A DNA stretch of 64,000 nt from Caulobacter sp. RHG1 (GTDB lineage Bacteria > Pseudomonadota > Alphaproteobacteria > Caulobacterales > Caulobacteraceae): positions 1 through 64,000 of the forward strand of contig NZ_SMZP01000003.1 in the NCBI RefSeq assembly GCF_013181195.1, given 5' to 3'. Under the pieces are notes generated by a model. That model had not been told where the DNA came from. It worked only from the letters and a program-made list of their open reading frames with translations, and did no database searches. The position numbers and the translations under genes are program-made. Of this stretch, positions 53,454 to 62,273 are shown in pieces. Numbering within the stretch: the first letter of the stretch is position 1; each line of letters begins with the position of its first letter.

Positions 53454-54682
53454 TCCGGCCGTCCGCCCTCAAGCTCTACCGGGCCGCCACCGGCCTGCTC
53501 GAACCGCTCGCCCCCGGCCTGCTGGCCGGCCGCGCCCGCAAGGGCAAGGAGGACCCCGCGCGCCTGGCCGAGCGCCTGGGCCGCACGCCGACCCTTCGCC
53601 CGGACGGCCCGCTGATCTGGCTGCACGGCGCCAGCGTGGGCGAGAGCCTGTCGATCCTGCCGCTGGTCGAACGCCTGCGGGCCGAGCGTCCCGAGGTCAC
53701 GGTCCTGGTCACCTCCGGCACGACCACCTCGGCCGCCCTGCTGGCCAAGCGCCTGCCGGCCGGGGCGATCCACCAATATGTCCCCGTCGACGCCCCCGCC
53801 GCGGCGCGGCGGTTCATCGCCCGCTGGAATCCGTCCCTGGCGGTGTTCGTCGAGAGCGAGCTGTGGCCCAACCTGCTGCTGGAGGCCAAGGCCGCCGGGA
53901 CGCGCCTGGCCCTGGTCTCGGCCAAGCTGTCGGATCGGAGCTACGCCGGCTGGCAAAGACGGCCGGACGCTGCGCGGCAGCTGCTGTCGGGCTTCGACCT
54001 GATCTTGGCCCAGGACGCCCGCGCCCACGAACGTTTCGAGGCCCTGGGGGGCAAGGTCGCCGGCGAGGCCGACCTGAAATTCGGCGCTGCGCCGCTGCCG
54101 GCCGTGGCCGTGGACATCCGGTTTGACCGCCCGCCCTTGCTGATCGCCAGCACCCATCCGGGCGAGGACGAGATCGCGCTCGACGCCATCATCACCCTGC
54201 CTGATCGCCCGCCTGTGATCCTCGCTCCACGCCACATCGAACGCGGCCCGGCGATCGTCGAACTCGCCAAGGCCCGAGGCCTCTCAGCCAGCCTGCGCAG
54301 CCAGTCGCGTGAGCCCGCCGACATCCTGGTCGCCGATACCCTGGGCGAGATGGGCCTGTGGTTCCGCCTGGCAGGAACCTCGGTCATCGCCGGCAGCCTG
54401 GTCGAGGGTATCGGCGGCCACAATCCGTTGGAGGCCGCGCGCCTGGACTGCCCGGCGATCAGCGGTCCGTTCGTCGAGAACTGGGCCTCGGCCTTTGCGG
54501 GGCTGGAAGCCGCCGACGGCGTGGTCATGATCACATCGGAAGGCCTCCGCGACACCATCGCCGCCGACCTCGCAGACCCCGCCGCCGCACGAGCCCGCGC
54601 CGCCCGCGCCCGTGCCTTCGTCGACACCCGCGACTATGAGGCCCGCGCCGGCCTGTCCCGTATCCTTGAGCTCGTCCCATGA
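53450..54682 (+). CDS. waaA: 3-deoxy-D-manno-octulosonic acid transferase
   Basis: A 410-residue GT30 glycosyltransferase that adds Kdo to lipid IVA at the inner membrane. WLHGASVGESLSILPLV, TSGTTTSAALLAKRLP, VFVESELWPNLLLEA and the acceptor/donor motif GGHNPLEAA are the standard blocks. It begins with GTG overlapping the CDF stop and ends overlapping the lpxK ATG by 4 bases. The usual N-terminal membrane anchor is weak. Pairing with lpxK is the normal alphaproteobacterial order. Confidence 0.94.
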   Translation: MIRPSALKLYRAATGLLEPLAPGLLAGRARKGKEDPARLAERLGRTPTLRPDGPLIWLHGASVGESLSILPLVERLRAERPEVTVLVTSGTTTSAALLAKRLPAGAIHQYVPVDAPAAARRFIARWNPSLAVFVESELWPNLLLEAKAAGTRLALVSAKLSDRSYAGWQRRPDAARQLLSGFDLILAQDARAHERFEALGGKVAGEADLKFGAAPLPAVAVDIRFDRPPLLIASTHPGEDEIALDAIITLPDRPPVILAPRHIERGPAIVELAKARGLSASLRSQSREPADILVADTLGEMGLWFRLAGTSVIAGSLVEGIGGHNPLEAARLDCPAISGPFVENWASAFAGLEAADGVVMITSEGLRDTIAADLADPAAARARAARARAFVDTRDYEARAGLSRILELVP

Positions 54683-55686
54683 AACTCGGCACGCCCCGCT
54701 GGTGGTACGTGAAGTCGGGCGGTCCCGCCCCGCTGACCCGCGCCCTGCTGACCCCGCTGTCGTGGATCTGGTCCGACGCCACCCGCCGGCGCATCGCCCG
54801 CACCCGTCCGGCCCTTGTCGGCGCGCCGGTGATCTGCGTCGGCAATGTCACTATGGGCGGGGCCGGCAAGACCCCGATCGTCCGCGAACTGCTGCTGATC
54901 CTGACCCGCCGGGGCGTCGCCGCCCATGGCCTGTCACGCGGCTATGGCGGCAAGCTGAAGGGGCCGGTCCAGGTCGATCCGTCCCGCCATACGGCCAAGG
55001 ACGTCGGCGACGAGCCGCTGATGCTGGCCCAGGACTTTCCAATGTGGGTCGCGGTCGATCGCGTGGCCGGCGCCAAGGCCGCGACCGGCGCGGGCGCGCA
55101 AGCCATCGTCATGGACGACGGCCACCAGAACCCGACCGTCAAGAAGGCCCTGTCCCTGGTCGTGGTCGACGGCGAGACCCGGGGCGGCGAGTGGCCGTTC
55201 GGCGATGGCCGGGTGTTTCCCGCCGGCCCGATGCGCGAGCCGCTGAATGTGGGGCTGTCGCGCGCCGACGCGGTGATCGTGCTGCTGCCGGTCGATGTCG
55301 CCCAGCCCGATTTCGATCTGCTCGTGACCTTCGGCGACATGCCCGTGCTGGTCGCCCGCCTGGAGGCCGCCGCGCCTGTGCCGAAGGGTCCGCAGGTCGG
55401 CTTCGCCGGGATCGGCAAGCCGTGGAAGGTCGAGAAGGCCCTGACCGCCGCCGGCTGCCAACTGGTCGACTTCGCGCCCTTCCCCGATCACGGCGAATAT
55501 GACGAGGCGACCCTGAAGCTGCTGGCCGATCGTGCGCGGGTCTATGACGCCGGCCTGGTCACGACGGAAAAGGACTGGGTGCGGTTGCCGGCCAAGTGGC
55601 GCGAACGCGTGACGCCCTGGCCGGTGCGGGCCAGGTTCGACGACGAGGCGGCGGTGGAGGCGCTGTTGGCGACGGTGGGGCTGTAA
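54679..55686 (+). CDS. lpxK: Tetraacyldisaccharide 4'-kinase
   Basis: A 335-residue kinase that phosphorylates the 4' position of the lipid A disaccharide. Walker A is CVGNVTMGGAGKTP (about residues 54-67), followed by GLSRGYGG, VGDEPLMLA, VMDDGHQNP and the C-terminal TTEKDWVRLP. PLSWIW near the N-terminus is a membrane-facing helix. It ends the msbA-acyltransferase-CDF-waaA-lpxK series. If the CtpA-like protein removes lipid A phosphates, LpxK would supply its substrate. Confidence 0.94.
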   Translation: MKLGTPRWWYVKSGGPAPLTRALLTPLSWIWSDATRRRIARTRPALVGAPVICVGNVTMGGAGKTPIVRELLLILTRRGVAAHGLSRGYGGKLKGPVQVDPSRHTAKDVGDEPLMLAQDFPMWVAVDRVAGAKAATGAGAQAIVMDDGHQNPTVKKALSLVVVDGETRGGEWPFGDGRVFPAGPMREPLNVGLSRADAVIVLLPVDVAQPDFDLLVTFGDMPVLVARLEAAAPVPKGPQVGFAGIGKPWKVEKALTAAGCQLVDFAPFPDHGEYDEATLKLLADRARVYDAGLVTTEKDWVRLPAKWRERVTPWPVRARFDDEAAVEALLATVGL

Positions 55687-55689
55687 CCG

Positions 55690-55810
55690 TCTTCCCCCTA
55701 CGGGGGAGGAGCGCGAAGCGCGGAGGGGGCCAGTCCGTGAGACATCACCTTACTCGCCCCCACCTGACCGCGCGTCGCGCGGTCGTCCGCCCCCGGAGGG
55801 GGCAGACAGG
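55690..55810. repeat. Compound palindromic repeat, second copy
   Basis: The gap between the 3' ends of lpxK and the amidohydrolase gene contains CCCCCTACGGGGG, GCGCGAAGCGC, GACCGCGCGTCGCGCGGTC and GCCCCCGGAGGGGGC. It shares GCCCCCACCTGACC and the following hairpin layout with 49039-49146. It again fills a convergent gap and may work as a terminator. Confidence 0.72.
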
Positions 55811-57097
55811 TCACTTATAAACCACCCCGCCCTTCACGACCGACGTCACGCGTTGCAGCTCCGTGACGTCCTTCAGCGGATCGCCCTTGACCGCGATCAG
55901 GTCCGCCGACTTGCCGGGCGCCAGGCTCCCGATCTCCCCAGACAGCGAGAAGTGGGCCGCGGCGTTGACCGTCGCCGTCTGGATCGCTTCCAGCGGCGTC
56001 AGGCCCGCCTTGACCAGCAGCGCGAACTCGCCGGCGTTGTCGCCATGGGCGCTGACGCCGGTGTCGGTGCCGAACGCGATCTTCACCCCGCCGGCATGGG
56101 CGCGGCGGGCCATCTCCAGCATCTTCGGACCGGCGTCCAAAGCCTTCGCCGTTTGAGCCGGGGTCATGAAGTTGTTCGGACCCGAGGCGATCCGATAGAC
56201 GAAGTCGCCGGCCATCAGGGTCGGGACCAGATAGGCGCCGTTCTTCTTGAAGGCGACGATGCTTTCGGGGTCCAGATAGGTGCCGTGCTCGATCGAGTCG
56301 CCGCCCGCCTTCAGGAAGCTGTTGATGCCGTCGACGCCGTGGGCGTGGGCGGTGACCTTGCGGCCCATGCGATGGGCGGTCTCGACGATGGCGGCCAGCT
56401 CAGCGTCCGAGAACTGCTGGTTCAGGCCCGCGGCGGTATTGGAGAGGACCCCGCCCGTGGCGGTGATCTTGATGATGTCGGCGCCCAGCCAGACCTGTTC
56501 GCGCACGGCGCGGCGGCAGTCGTCGGGGCCTGAACACACCGAGGTCGGCCGCAGCACGTGCATGACCTCCTCGCTGTAGCCGTTGACGTCGCCGTGGCCG
56601 CCATGGACCGACACGGCCGAGCCGGCGGCCAGCACGCGCGGACCCGGCACGTCGCCGCGCTTGATGCCGTCGCGCAGGGCGAAGATCGCCTTGTTGTCGG
56701 CCCCCAGGTCCGCGACCGTGGTGAAGCCGGCCATCAGCGTCTTGCGCGCGAAGCCGGCCCCGACCAGAGCGTCGTCAGCGGCCGAGCGGGTCACCGCCTG
56801 CAGTCGGCCGTTGGGGTTCTGCTCGCCGGTCAGGTGGACGTGGCTGTCGATCAGGCCAGGCAGCACGAAGCTGTCCTTGAGGTCGACCACCGTCCCGCCG
56901 GGCTCGGCGACATAGCCGTCGACGATGCGCGCGACCTTGCCGTTTTCCAGCACCAGGGTCTTGGCGGTCTCGACCTTGCCGGTGGCCGGGTCAGCCAGAA
57001 GGCGGCCCGCCTGGACGAAGACCGTTTGGGCGCATGCGGCGCTGCTCAGCGCCCCAGCCAGAACCAGAGCGCTGGCGCCCGCCAGATACGTCTTCAT
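55811..57097 (-). CDS. Secreted amidohydrolase (imidazolonepropionase/prolidase-like)
   Basis: A 428-residue exported metal-dependent hydrolase. A signal peptide (AGASALVLAGALSSAACAQ) precedes the barrel. Metal ligands are the DSHVHL pair, the His in KVTAHAHG, the His of DSIEHGTYLD and the Asp of FGTDTGVSAHGDN. The group includes Xaa-Pro/Xaa-Arg dipeptidases of caulobacters. I start it at ATG 57097, since a longer frame overlaps the phosphotransferase gene. It begins 8 bases past that gene's stop on the same strand, so they are likely co-transcribed. Confidence 0.88.
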   Translation of the reverse strand: MKTYLAGASALVLAGALSSAACAQTVFVQAGRLLADPATGKVETAKTLVLENGKVARIVDGYVAEPGGTVVDLKDSFVLPGLIDSHVHLTGEQNPNGRLQAVTRSAADDALVGAGFARKTLMAGFTTVADLGADNKAIFALRDGIKRGDVPGPRVLAAGSAVSVHGGHGDVNGYSEEVMHVLRPTSVCSGPDDCRRAVREQVWLGADIIKITATGGVLSNTAAGLNQQFSDAELAAIVETAHRMGRKVTAHAHGVDGINSFLKAGGDSIEHGTYLDPESIVAFKKNGAYLVPTLMAGDFVYRIASGPNNFMTPAQTAKALDAGPKMLEMARRAHAGGVKIAFGTDTGVSAHGDNAGEFALLVKAGLTPLEAIQTATVNAAAHFSLSGEIGSLAPGKSADLIAVKGDPLKDVTELQRVTSVVKGGVVYK

Positions 57098-57104
57098 GAA
57101 ACCC

Positions 57105-58187
57105 CTAAGCCCCCGCTTTTTGCGCGAACGCCCAGGCTCCTCTGGCCAGGATCGGCACGCGCGCCTCCATGGTCTGCGCGTGAGCGCTGGCGGCCGTGCC
57201 GTCCCGGACGCGGCCGACGATCCCCTGGCAGATGCCGGCCAGTCTGAAGAGGTTGTAGCTGAAATACCAGTCCAGCTCGGGCAGGCCGTCGCGGCCCGTG
57301 GCCTTGCAGTAGCGCTCGACCGCCTGGGGAATGGTCGGGACGCCATAGGCCTCCAGGTCCGCGATCTCCGATAGGCCGCCGCGCTGGTCGGACGGCATCA
57401 CCCAGTTCATCAGGAAATAGCTGAAGTCAGCCAGCGGATTGCCCAGGGTCGACAGCTCCCAGTCCAGCACCGCCACCACGCGGGGCTCGGTCGCGTGCAG
57501 GATCATGTTGTCCAAGCGATAGTCGCCGTGGACGATCGAGGTCTTGTCGTCGACCGGGCAGCTCTTGGGCAGCCACGCGATCAGCTTGTCCATCTCGGCG
57601 ATGGTCGTGGTCTCTGACGCCTTGTACTGCTTGGTCCAGCGGTCGATCTGGCGGGCGAAATAGTTGCCGGGCTTGCCGTAGTCGGCCAGGCCCACGGCGG
57701 CGTAGTCGACATTGTGCAGGGCCGCCAGGGTGTCGATCTCGGCCTCGTAGATCGCCCGGCGCTCGGCCGGCGCGTAGTCGGGCAGCGTCCCGTCCCACAG
57801 GATCCGGCCTTCGACATTGTCCATGACGTAGAAGATCGTGCCGATGACCTCCTCGTCCATGCACAGAGCATAGGCCTTGGCGACGGGGAAGTTCGCCTTG
57901 TTCAGGCCCGAGATCACCTTGAACTCGCGGTCGACGGCGTGGGCGGATGGCAGCAGCTTGCCCGGCGGCTTGCGGCGCAGGACGTACTTCTTGGCCGGCG
58001 TGACCAGCTGATAGGTCGGGTTGGACTGGCCGCCCTTGAACTGGCGCACCTCCAGCGGGCCGGCATAGCCCTCGACATTGGCTTCCAGCCAGGCGGCCAG
58101 CTTGGCCTCGTCGATCGCGTGGCGCGGGTCGACAGGCTTGGTGCCCGAGTTCAGGTCCTGGGCGGACTGTTCGGCGGCTTCGGCCAT
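57105..58187 (-). CDS. ACAD10-type aminoglycoside-phosphotransferase-fold kinase
   Basis: A 360-residue cytoplasmic kinase. It contains FKGGQSNPTYQL, YVLRRKPPGKLLPSAHAVDRE (ATP-binding Lys), VHGDYRLDNM (catalytic Asp) and AVLDWELSTLGNPLADF (metal Asp). This is the APH-like group related to the N-terminal part of human ACAD10/11, which phosphorylates 4-hydroxyacyl-CoAs before dehydration. No acyl-CoA dehydrogenase gene is adjacent here, so the substrate is open. The amidohydrolase gene follows at 8 bases. Confidence 0.88.
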   Translation of the reverse strand: MAEAAEQSAQDLNSGTKPVDPRHAIDEAKLAAWLEANVEGYAGPLEVRQFKGGQSNPTYQLVTPAKKYVLRRKPPGKLLPSAHAVDREFKVISGLNKANFPVAKAYALCMDEEVIGTIFYVMDNVEGRILWDGTLPDYAPAERRAIYEAEIDTLAALHNVDYAAVGLADYGKPGNYFARQIDRWTKQYKASETTTIAEMDKLIAWLPKSCPVDDKTSIVHGDYRLDNMILHATEPRVVAVLDWELSTLGNPLADFSYFLMNWVMPSDQRGGLSEIADLEAYGVPTIPQAVERYCKATGRDGLPELDWYFSYNLFRLAGICQGIVGRVRDGTAASAHAQTMEARVPILARGAWAFAQKAGA

Positions 58188-58254
58188 GCGCGTCTACTCC
58201 CCAACGCTTGTTTGAACGGGAGTTTAGAGGGTGGGGCGCGTGTGGCAAGCGCGT

Positions 58255-58356
58255 TGCGTCCTTCGAGGCGCGCTCAGGAGCGCGCACCTCAGGATGAGGA
58301 AGTCTCTAAATCCCTCATCCTGAGGTGTGAGGCGAAGCCGAGCCTCGAAGGACGCA
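58255..58356. repeat. Nested palindromic intergenic repeat
   Basis: Outer arms TGCGTCCTTCGAGGC and GCCTCGAAGGACGCA are perfect reverse complements, and inner arms CACCTCAGGATGAGG and CCTCATCCTGAGGTG pair within them. The element lies between the purD stop and the phosphotransferase start, both on the reverse strand. Similar CTTCGAGG/CCTCAGGATGAGG palindromes are widespread in alphaproteobacteria. Confidence 0.88.
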
Positions 58357-58360
58357 GGGC

Positions 58361-59644
58361 TTATCCGCCCTTCAGCGCCCGCCAGCCGATATCGCTGCGG
58401 TAGAAGCCGCCTTCCAGCGAGATCGTGCCCAGCGCCGCATAGGCCACGTCACGGGCCTCGTGCAGGGTCGCGCCCAGGGCGCAGACATTCAGCACCCGGC
58501 CGCCCGAAGCGCGCAGCGCGCCCTCGGCGTCGCGGGTCGTGCCGGCGTGGAAGACCACGGCCTCGGCGCCGAAATCGGCCTCGGCGTCCTGGATCAGACC
58601 GCCGGTCTTGGGAGCGTCGGGATAGCCCTCGGCCGCCAGAACCACGCAGATCGCCGCTTCCTCGCGCCATTTGGGGGGCTCGGCCGAGGCAAGCTCCCCC
58701 TTGGCCGCGGCCAGCAGGATCGGGACGATATCGCTCTCGAGCCGCAGCATCAGGGTCTGGCACTCGGGATCGCCGAAGCGGGCGTTGTATTCCACGAGCT
58801 TCGGACCAGTCGGCGTCAGCATCAGGCCGGCATAGAGCACGCCGACATACGGGTTTCCTTCGGCAGCCATGCCCTCGACGGTCGGGACGATCAGCTCGCG
58901 CCAGGCCTGGTCGATGAGGTCCTGAGTCAGGACGGGCGGCGGCGAATAGGTGCCCATGCCGCCGGTGTTGGGGCCTTCGTCGCCGTCATAGGCGCGCTTG
59001 TGGTCCTGGGCTGCGCCGAACAGCACGGCGGTCTTGCCGTCCGAGAGGGCGAACAGCGAGGCCTCCTCGCCGTGCATGAACTCCTCGATCACCACCCGCG
59101 CGCCGGCCGAGCCGAAGCGGCCGCCCAGCATGTCGAGCACGGCTGCGTCGGCCTCGGCGCGGTCGGGCGCGATGACCACGCCCTTGCCGGCGGCCAGGCC
59201 GTCGGCCTTGATCACGAACGGCGCTTGCAGCGTGTCGAGGAAGGCGCCGGCCGAGGCGGCGTCCGTGAACACGCCATAGGCCGCAGTCGGCAGGCCGTGA
59301 CGCTGGCAGAAGTCCTTGGTGAAGGCCTTGGAGGTTTCCAGCTGCGCGGCGCGCTGGCTGCCGCCGAAGCAGGGAATGCCGACCGTGGCCAGCTTGTCGG
59401 CCAGGCCGACCTCCAGCGCCGATTCCGGACCGACCACCACGAGGTCCGCGCCGATCTCCTGAGCCAGGGCCACCAGGCCGTCGGCGTCGGTGACCTTGAT
59501 GCTGCGCAGCTCGGCGACAGCGGCGACGCCCGGATTGCCCGGGGCGGCGACGAGGCGGCCGCACAGCGGCGACTGGGCGATCTTCCAGGCCAGGGCGTGC
59601 TCGCGCCCGCCGGACCCGACGAGGAGGATGGTCAGCTTTTCCAT
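58361..59644 (-). CDS. purD: Phosphoribosylamine-glycine ligase
   Basis: A 427-residue ATP-grasp ligase making GAR in purine synthesis. ILLVGSGGREHALAWKI, APGNPG, VVGPESALEVGLAD, FVIKADGLAAGKGVVIA, VVIEEFMHGEEASLFAL, YDGDEGPNTGGMGTYSPPP and VEYNARFGDPECQ are the classic blocks. It appears to be monocistronic, followed by the nested palindrome and preceded by the small helix-hairpin-helix gene. Confidence 0.96.
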   Translation of the reverse strand: MEKLTILLVGSGGREHALAWKIAQSPLCGRLVAAPGNPGVAAVAELRSIKVTDADGLVALAQEIGADLVVVGPESALEVGLADKLATVGIPCFGGSQRAAQLETSKAFTKDFCQRHGLPTAAYGVFTDAASAGAFLDTLQAPFVIKADGLAAGKGVVIAPDRAEADAAVLDMLGGRFGSAGARVVIEEFMHGEEASLFALSDGKTAVLFGAAQDHKRAYDGDEGPNTGGMGTYSPPPVLTQDLIDQAWRELIVPTVEGMAAEGNPYVGVLYAGLMLTPTGPKLVEYNARFGDPECQTLMLRLESDIVPILLAAAKGELASAEPPKWREEAAICVVLAAEGYPDAPKTGGLIQDAEADFGAEAVVFHAGTTRDAEGALRASGGRVLNVCALGATLHEARDVAYAALGTISLEGGFYRSDIGWRALKGG

Positions 59645-59687
59645 GAGGCGGGGATGTCGCGCGCGCCGCGCGGCGGGTCAAGGCGGA

Positions 59688-59930
59688 TCAGGCGATCTCG
59701 GCAGCCTTGGCCGCCTGGATCGCGGCGTCGATCGCCGCGCGGGCCTGGGGGCTGTTCTTCCAGCAGGTCGAGCCGACCAGGGTCGCGGCCGCCGCGCAGA
59801 TCGCCCCGGCGTCCTGCTTCGCCAAGGTCGACAGGTCGTCGAAGCCCATCTGCTCCAGGCGCTGCAGGACGGTTGGCCCCACGCCCTTCACCGCCAGCAG
59901 CACCTGTCGATCTCGATCACTGAACGCCAT
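59688..59930 (-). CDS. Small helix-hairpin-helix protein
   Basis: An 80-residue cytoplasmic protein. VKGVGPTVLQRLEQMGFDDLSTLA is a helix-hairpin-helix of the kind that contacts DNA non-specifically, resembling the Cdd1/pathogenicity-locus family but with no Cys pair. A C-terminal amphipathic helix follows (SPQARAAIDAAIQAAKAAE). It lies 43 bases upstream of purD on the same strand and is divergent from the membrane protein gene. A DNA-related role is inferred only from the motif. Confidence 0.7.
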   Translation of the reverse strand: MAFSDRDRQVLLAVKGVGPTVLQRLEQMGFDDLSTLAKQDAGAICAAAATLVGSTCWKNSPQARAAIDAAIQAAKAAEIA

Positions 59931-60024
59931 GCCGCAACCTCGTCCGGGTAGCGGCCAAGGTCAATCGCCCCTGGCCGCCGCGCCTGGCCCCTGCCAGCTG
60001 GAAACGCTCGCCGCCTCGGCGCTG

Positions 60025-60723
60025 ATGGCCGGCATGGACAAGCTGATCTTTTCCCCCGCCCTCACGGCTCACGTCGCCTGCGGCTTCGCCCTGGTCGCCG
60101 CCGGCCTCGCGCCAATCCTGACCCGCAAGGGCTCGCGCCTGCACCGCCTGTCTGGCCGCATCTTCGTCGGACTGATGACCGTGTTGCTGGCCGCAGCCTG
60201 GGTGATGACGGCGCTGCATTTCAGCGCCTACTTCGCCGCCCTCACCGCCACCGCCACCCTGACGACCTTCTCCGGCGTGCGGGTGCTGCGCCGCAAACGC
60301 CCCGACATCGACCCGGACCAGCGCGCCACCGCCGTCGACTGGGGCGTCACCCTGGCCGTGCTGGCGATCGGCGTCTGGGTGATGGCTCTGGTCATCCAGG
60401 GCCGGACGGGAAACAAGGCGGCGGTCAGCGCCGCCCTGGTCTATGCCTGCTTCACCTACGGCGGCTGGGACCTCTGGCGGTTTCTTCGCCCGACCGACTG
60501 GCCTTTCTCGCCGAACCTCTGGACCTATGAGCACCTGGTGAAGATGCTGAGCGCCTATGGCGCGGTGATCAGCGCCTTCTCAGGCAATTACCTGACCTTC
60601 CTGCCAACCCCATGGAGCCAGCTCTGGCCAACCCTCCTGTTCCAACCGATGGCCGTGATCTGGATTCTGGTCCTGCTGTGGCGACGGCGTCGCCAGCCTG
60701 GGAGCCTGTCGGCAGCCGCCTGA
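60025..60723 (+). CDS. Seven-helix membrane protein (DUF2306-like)
   Basis: A 232-residue integral membrane protein with about seven hydrophobic helices. HVACGFALVAAGLAPILTRKGSRLHRLSGRIFVGLM near the N-terminus, with two conserved His, resembles the DUF2306 family. ATG 60025 or 60034 is the likely start; the longer frame upstream is antisense to the helix-hairpin-helix gene. Its end overlaps the LytTR gene. Small membrane genes paired with LytTR regulators can form a sensing or inhibitor couple. Confidence 0.7.
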   Translation: MAGMDKLIFSPALTAHVACGFALVAAGLAPILTRKGSRLHRLSGRIFVGLMTVLLAAAWVMTALHFSAYFAALTATATLTTFSGVRVLRRKRPDIDPDQRATAVDWGVTLAVLAIGVWVMALVIQGRTGNKAAVSAALVYACFTYGGWDLWRFLRPTDWPFSPNLWTYEHLVKMLSAYGAVISAFSGNYLTFLPTPWSQLWPTLLFQPMAVIWILVLLWRRRRQPGSLSAAA

Positions 60724-61556
60724 GCCGGATCCCGACCGCCGCCTGGGTCTGGGCCTTCACCGCCTACGCCTGGGCGATGACCACGGTCTGCGCGGCCTGG
60801 TTCGCCCGGCGGATGGCGGAGGATCGGGGCCCGTCACTGTCGGTGCTGGAGTCGCTGACCTGGCAGGGCGGCGTCTATGCCGCTTGGCTGCCGGCGGCCG
60901 GCGCGGTGTGGCTGCTGCTGCGCCGGTTCGGCTCGGGCGCGATCGGCATGCTGGCGCTCTATCAGGCCGGCGCGCTGATCGTGCCGTTGGAGGCCCTGAT
61001 CTCGGCGGCCATCGACGCCCAATATGTTCCGGGTCCGGAGATCGCGGCGCGGACGTTCGGCCGCCTGCCGGTTAGCCTGCTGCTGTACACCGCCATGATC
61101 GCCATCGGCCTGGCCGCCGCCAACCATCAGCGCGCCGCCGACGAGAAGAAGCGCGCGCGCGTACTGGAAACCGCCCTGACCGAGGCGCGTGACGCCCTGA
61201 CCCAAGCCGCGCCGGCGCAGCTGCCCTCGCCCGACCGCCTCATCGTGATGAGCGGCGCGCGGCGGGTGCCCGTCGACATCGCCGAGGTCGAGTGGTTCGG
61301 CGCCGCCGACAACTATGTCGTCGTCCACTGGGCCGATCGCGAGGGCCTGCTGCGCAGCACCCTGCAGGCCCTGGAAGCGCGCCTGGACACCCGCATCTTC
61401 GCCCGCTGCCACCGCTCGACCCTGGTCAACCTGGCGCGCGTGCGCAGCGCCGCCCCCTTGTCGGACGGCTCCTGGCGACTGACCCTGGAGAGCGGCGCGG
61501 AGGTCGTGACCAGCCGCACCTATCGCGACGAACTTCTGAAGCGGCTGGGGCTCTAG
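60678..61556 (+). CDS. Membrane-anchored LytTR DNA-binding regulator
   Basis: About 292 residues. Four hydrophobic helices occupy the N-terminal half (roughly 22-150), followed by a charged coiled segment (EKKRARVLETALTEARDAL) and a LytTR domain (RRVPVDIAEVEWFGAADNYVVVHW, LRSTLQALEARLD, FARCHRSTLVNLARV). It lacks a receiver domain, so the membrane part probably senses the signal. The start is uncertain: GTG 60678 overlaps the preceding gene by 46 bases, and ATG 60612 by 112. The coupling suggests a functional pair. Confidence 0.75.
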   Translation: MATASPAWEPVGSRLSRIPTAAWVWAFTAYAWAMTTVCAAWFARRMAEDRGPSLSVLESLTWQGGVYAAWLPAAGAVWLLLRRFGSGAIGMLALYQAGALIVPLEALISAAIDAQYVPGPEIAARTFGRLPVSLLLYTAMIAIGLAAANHQRAADEKKRARVLETALTEARDALTQAAPAQLPSPDRLIVMSGARRVPVDIAEVEWFGAADNYVVVHWADREGLLRSTLQALEARLDTRIFARCHRSTLVNLARVRSAAPLSDGSWRLTLESGAEVVTSRTYRDELLKRLGL

Positions 61557-61562
61557 GAGCCC

Positions 61563-62255
61563 TTAAGCCGCGTCCAGATCCAGCGAGTAGCCGGCCGACC
61601 GCACGGTGCGGATCGGGTCGCCGTCGGTGTCGCCGTTCAGCGCCTTGCGCAGGCGGCCGATGTGGACGTCGACGGTGCGGGCCTCGACATAGACGTCCGA
61701 GCCCCAGACGGCGTCCAGCAGCTGCTCGCGGCTGAACACCCGGCCCGGGTGCTGCATCAGGTAGTCGAGCAGGCGGAACTCGGTCGGACCGAGGTGGATC
61801 TCCTTGCCGCCGCGCTTCACGCGGTGAGCGACCCGGTCGATGATGATGTCGCCGACCGTGATGCGGTCGTCGGCCAGGCCCGGGCGGATGCGACGCAGCA
61901 CCGCGCGGACGCGGGCGGTCAGCTCGACCATCGAGAACGGCTTGACCACATAGTCGTCGGCGCCGGTGTCCAGGCCGCGGATGCGATCGCTTTCCTCGCC
62001 GCGCGCGGTCAGCATGATGATCGGCACGTTGCGGGTTTCGGCCCGGCCGCGCAGGCGGCGGCAGACCTCGATGCCCGAGACCTTCGGCAGCATCCAGTCG
62101 AGGATGACCAGATCGGGGGCCCGCTCGTTGGCCATGATCAGCGCTTCCTCGCCATCGCCGGCCACGCCGACGCGATAGCCTTCCTTGTCGAGGTTGTAGT
62201 GGAGCAGCGTGGCCAGAGCGTCTTCGTCTTCGACCACCAGAACGTATGGAGTCAC
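61563..62255 (-). CDS. phoB: Phosphate regulon response regulator
   Basis: A 230-residue OmpR-class regulator. The receiver has VVEDEDALATLL, the phospho-acceptor Asp in LVILDWMLPKVSG, TARGEESD and the Lys of YVVKPFS. The winged helix ends GSDVYVEARTVDVHIGRLRKALN, typical of PhoB. It is the last gene of the pstA-pstB-phoU-phoB run, 18 bases after phoU. It activates genes with PHO boxes under phosphate limitation; none of those boxes is within this window with certainty. Confidence 0.95.
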   Translation of the reverse strand: MTPYVLVVEDEDALATLLHYNLDKEGYRVGVAGDGEEALIMANERAPDLVILDWMLPKVSGIEVCRRLRGRAETRNVPIIMLTARGEESDRIRGLDTGADDYVVKPFSMVELTARVRAVLRRIRPGLADDRITVGDIIIDRVAHRVKRGGKEIHLGPTEFRLLDYLMQHPGRVFSREQLLDAVWGSDVYVEARTVDVHIGRLRKALNGDTDGDPIRTVRSAGYSLDLDAA

Positions 62256-62273
62256 TTCAGCCGCCTCTTTCGA

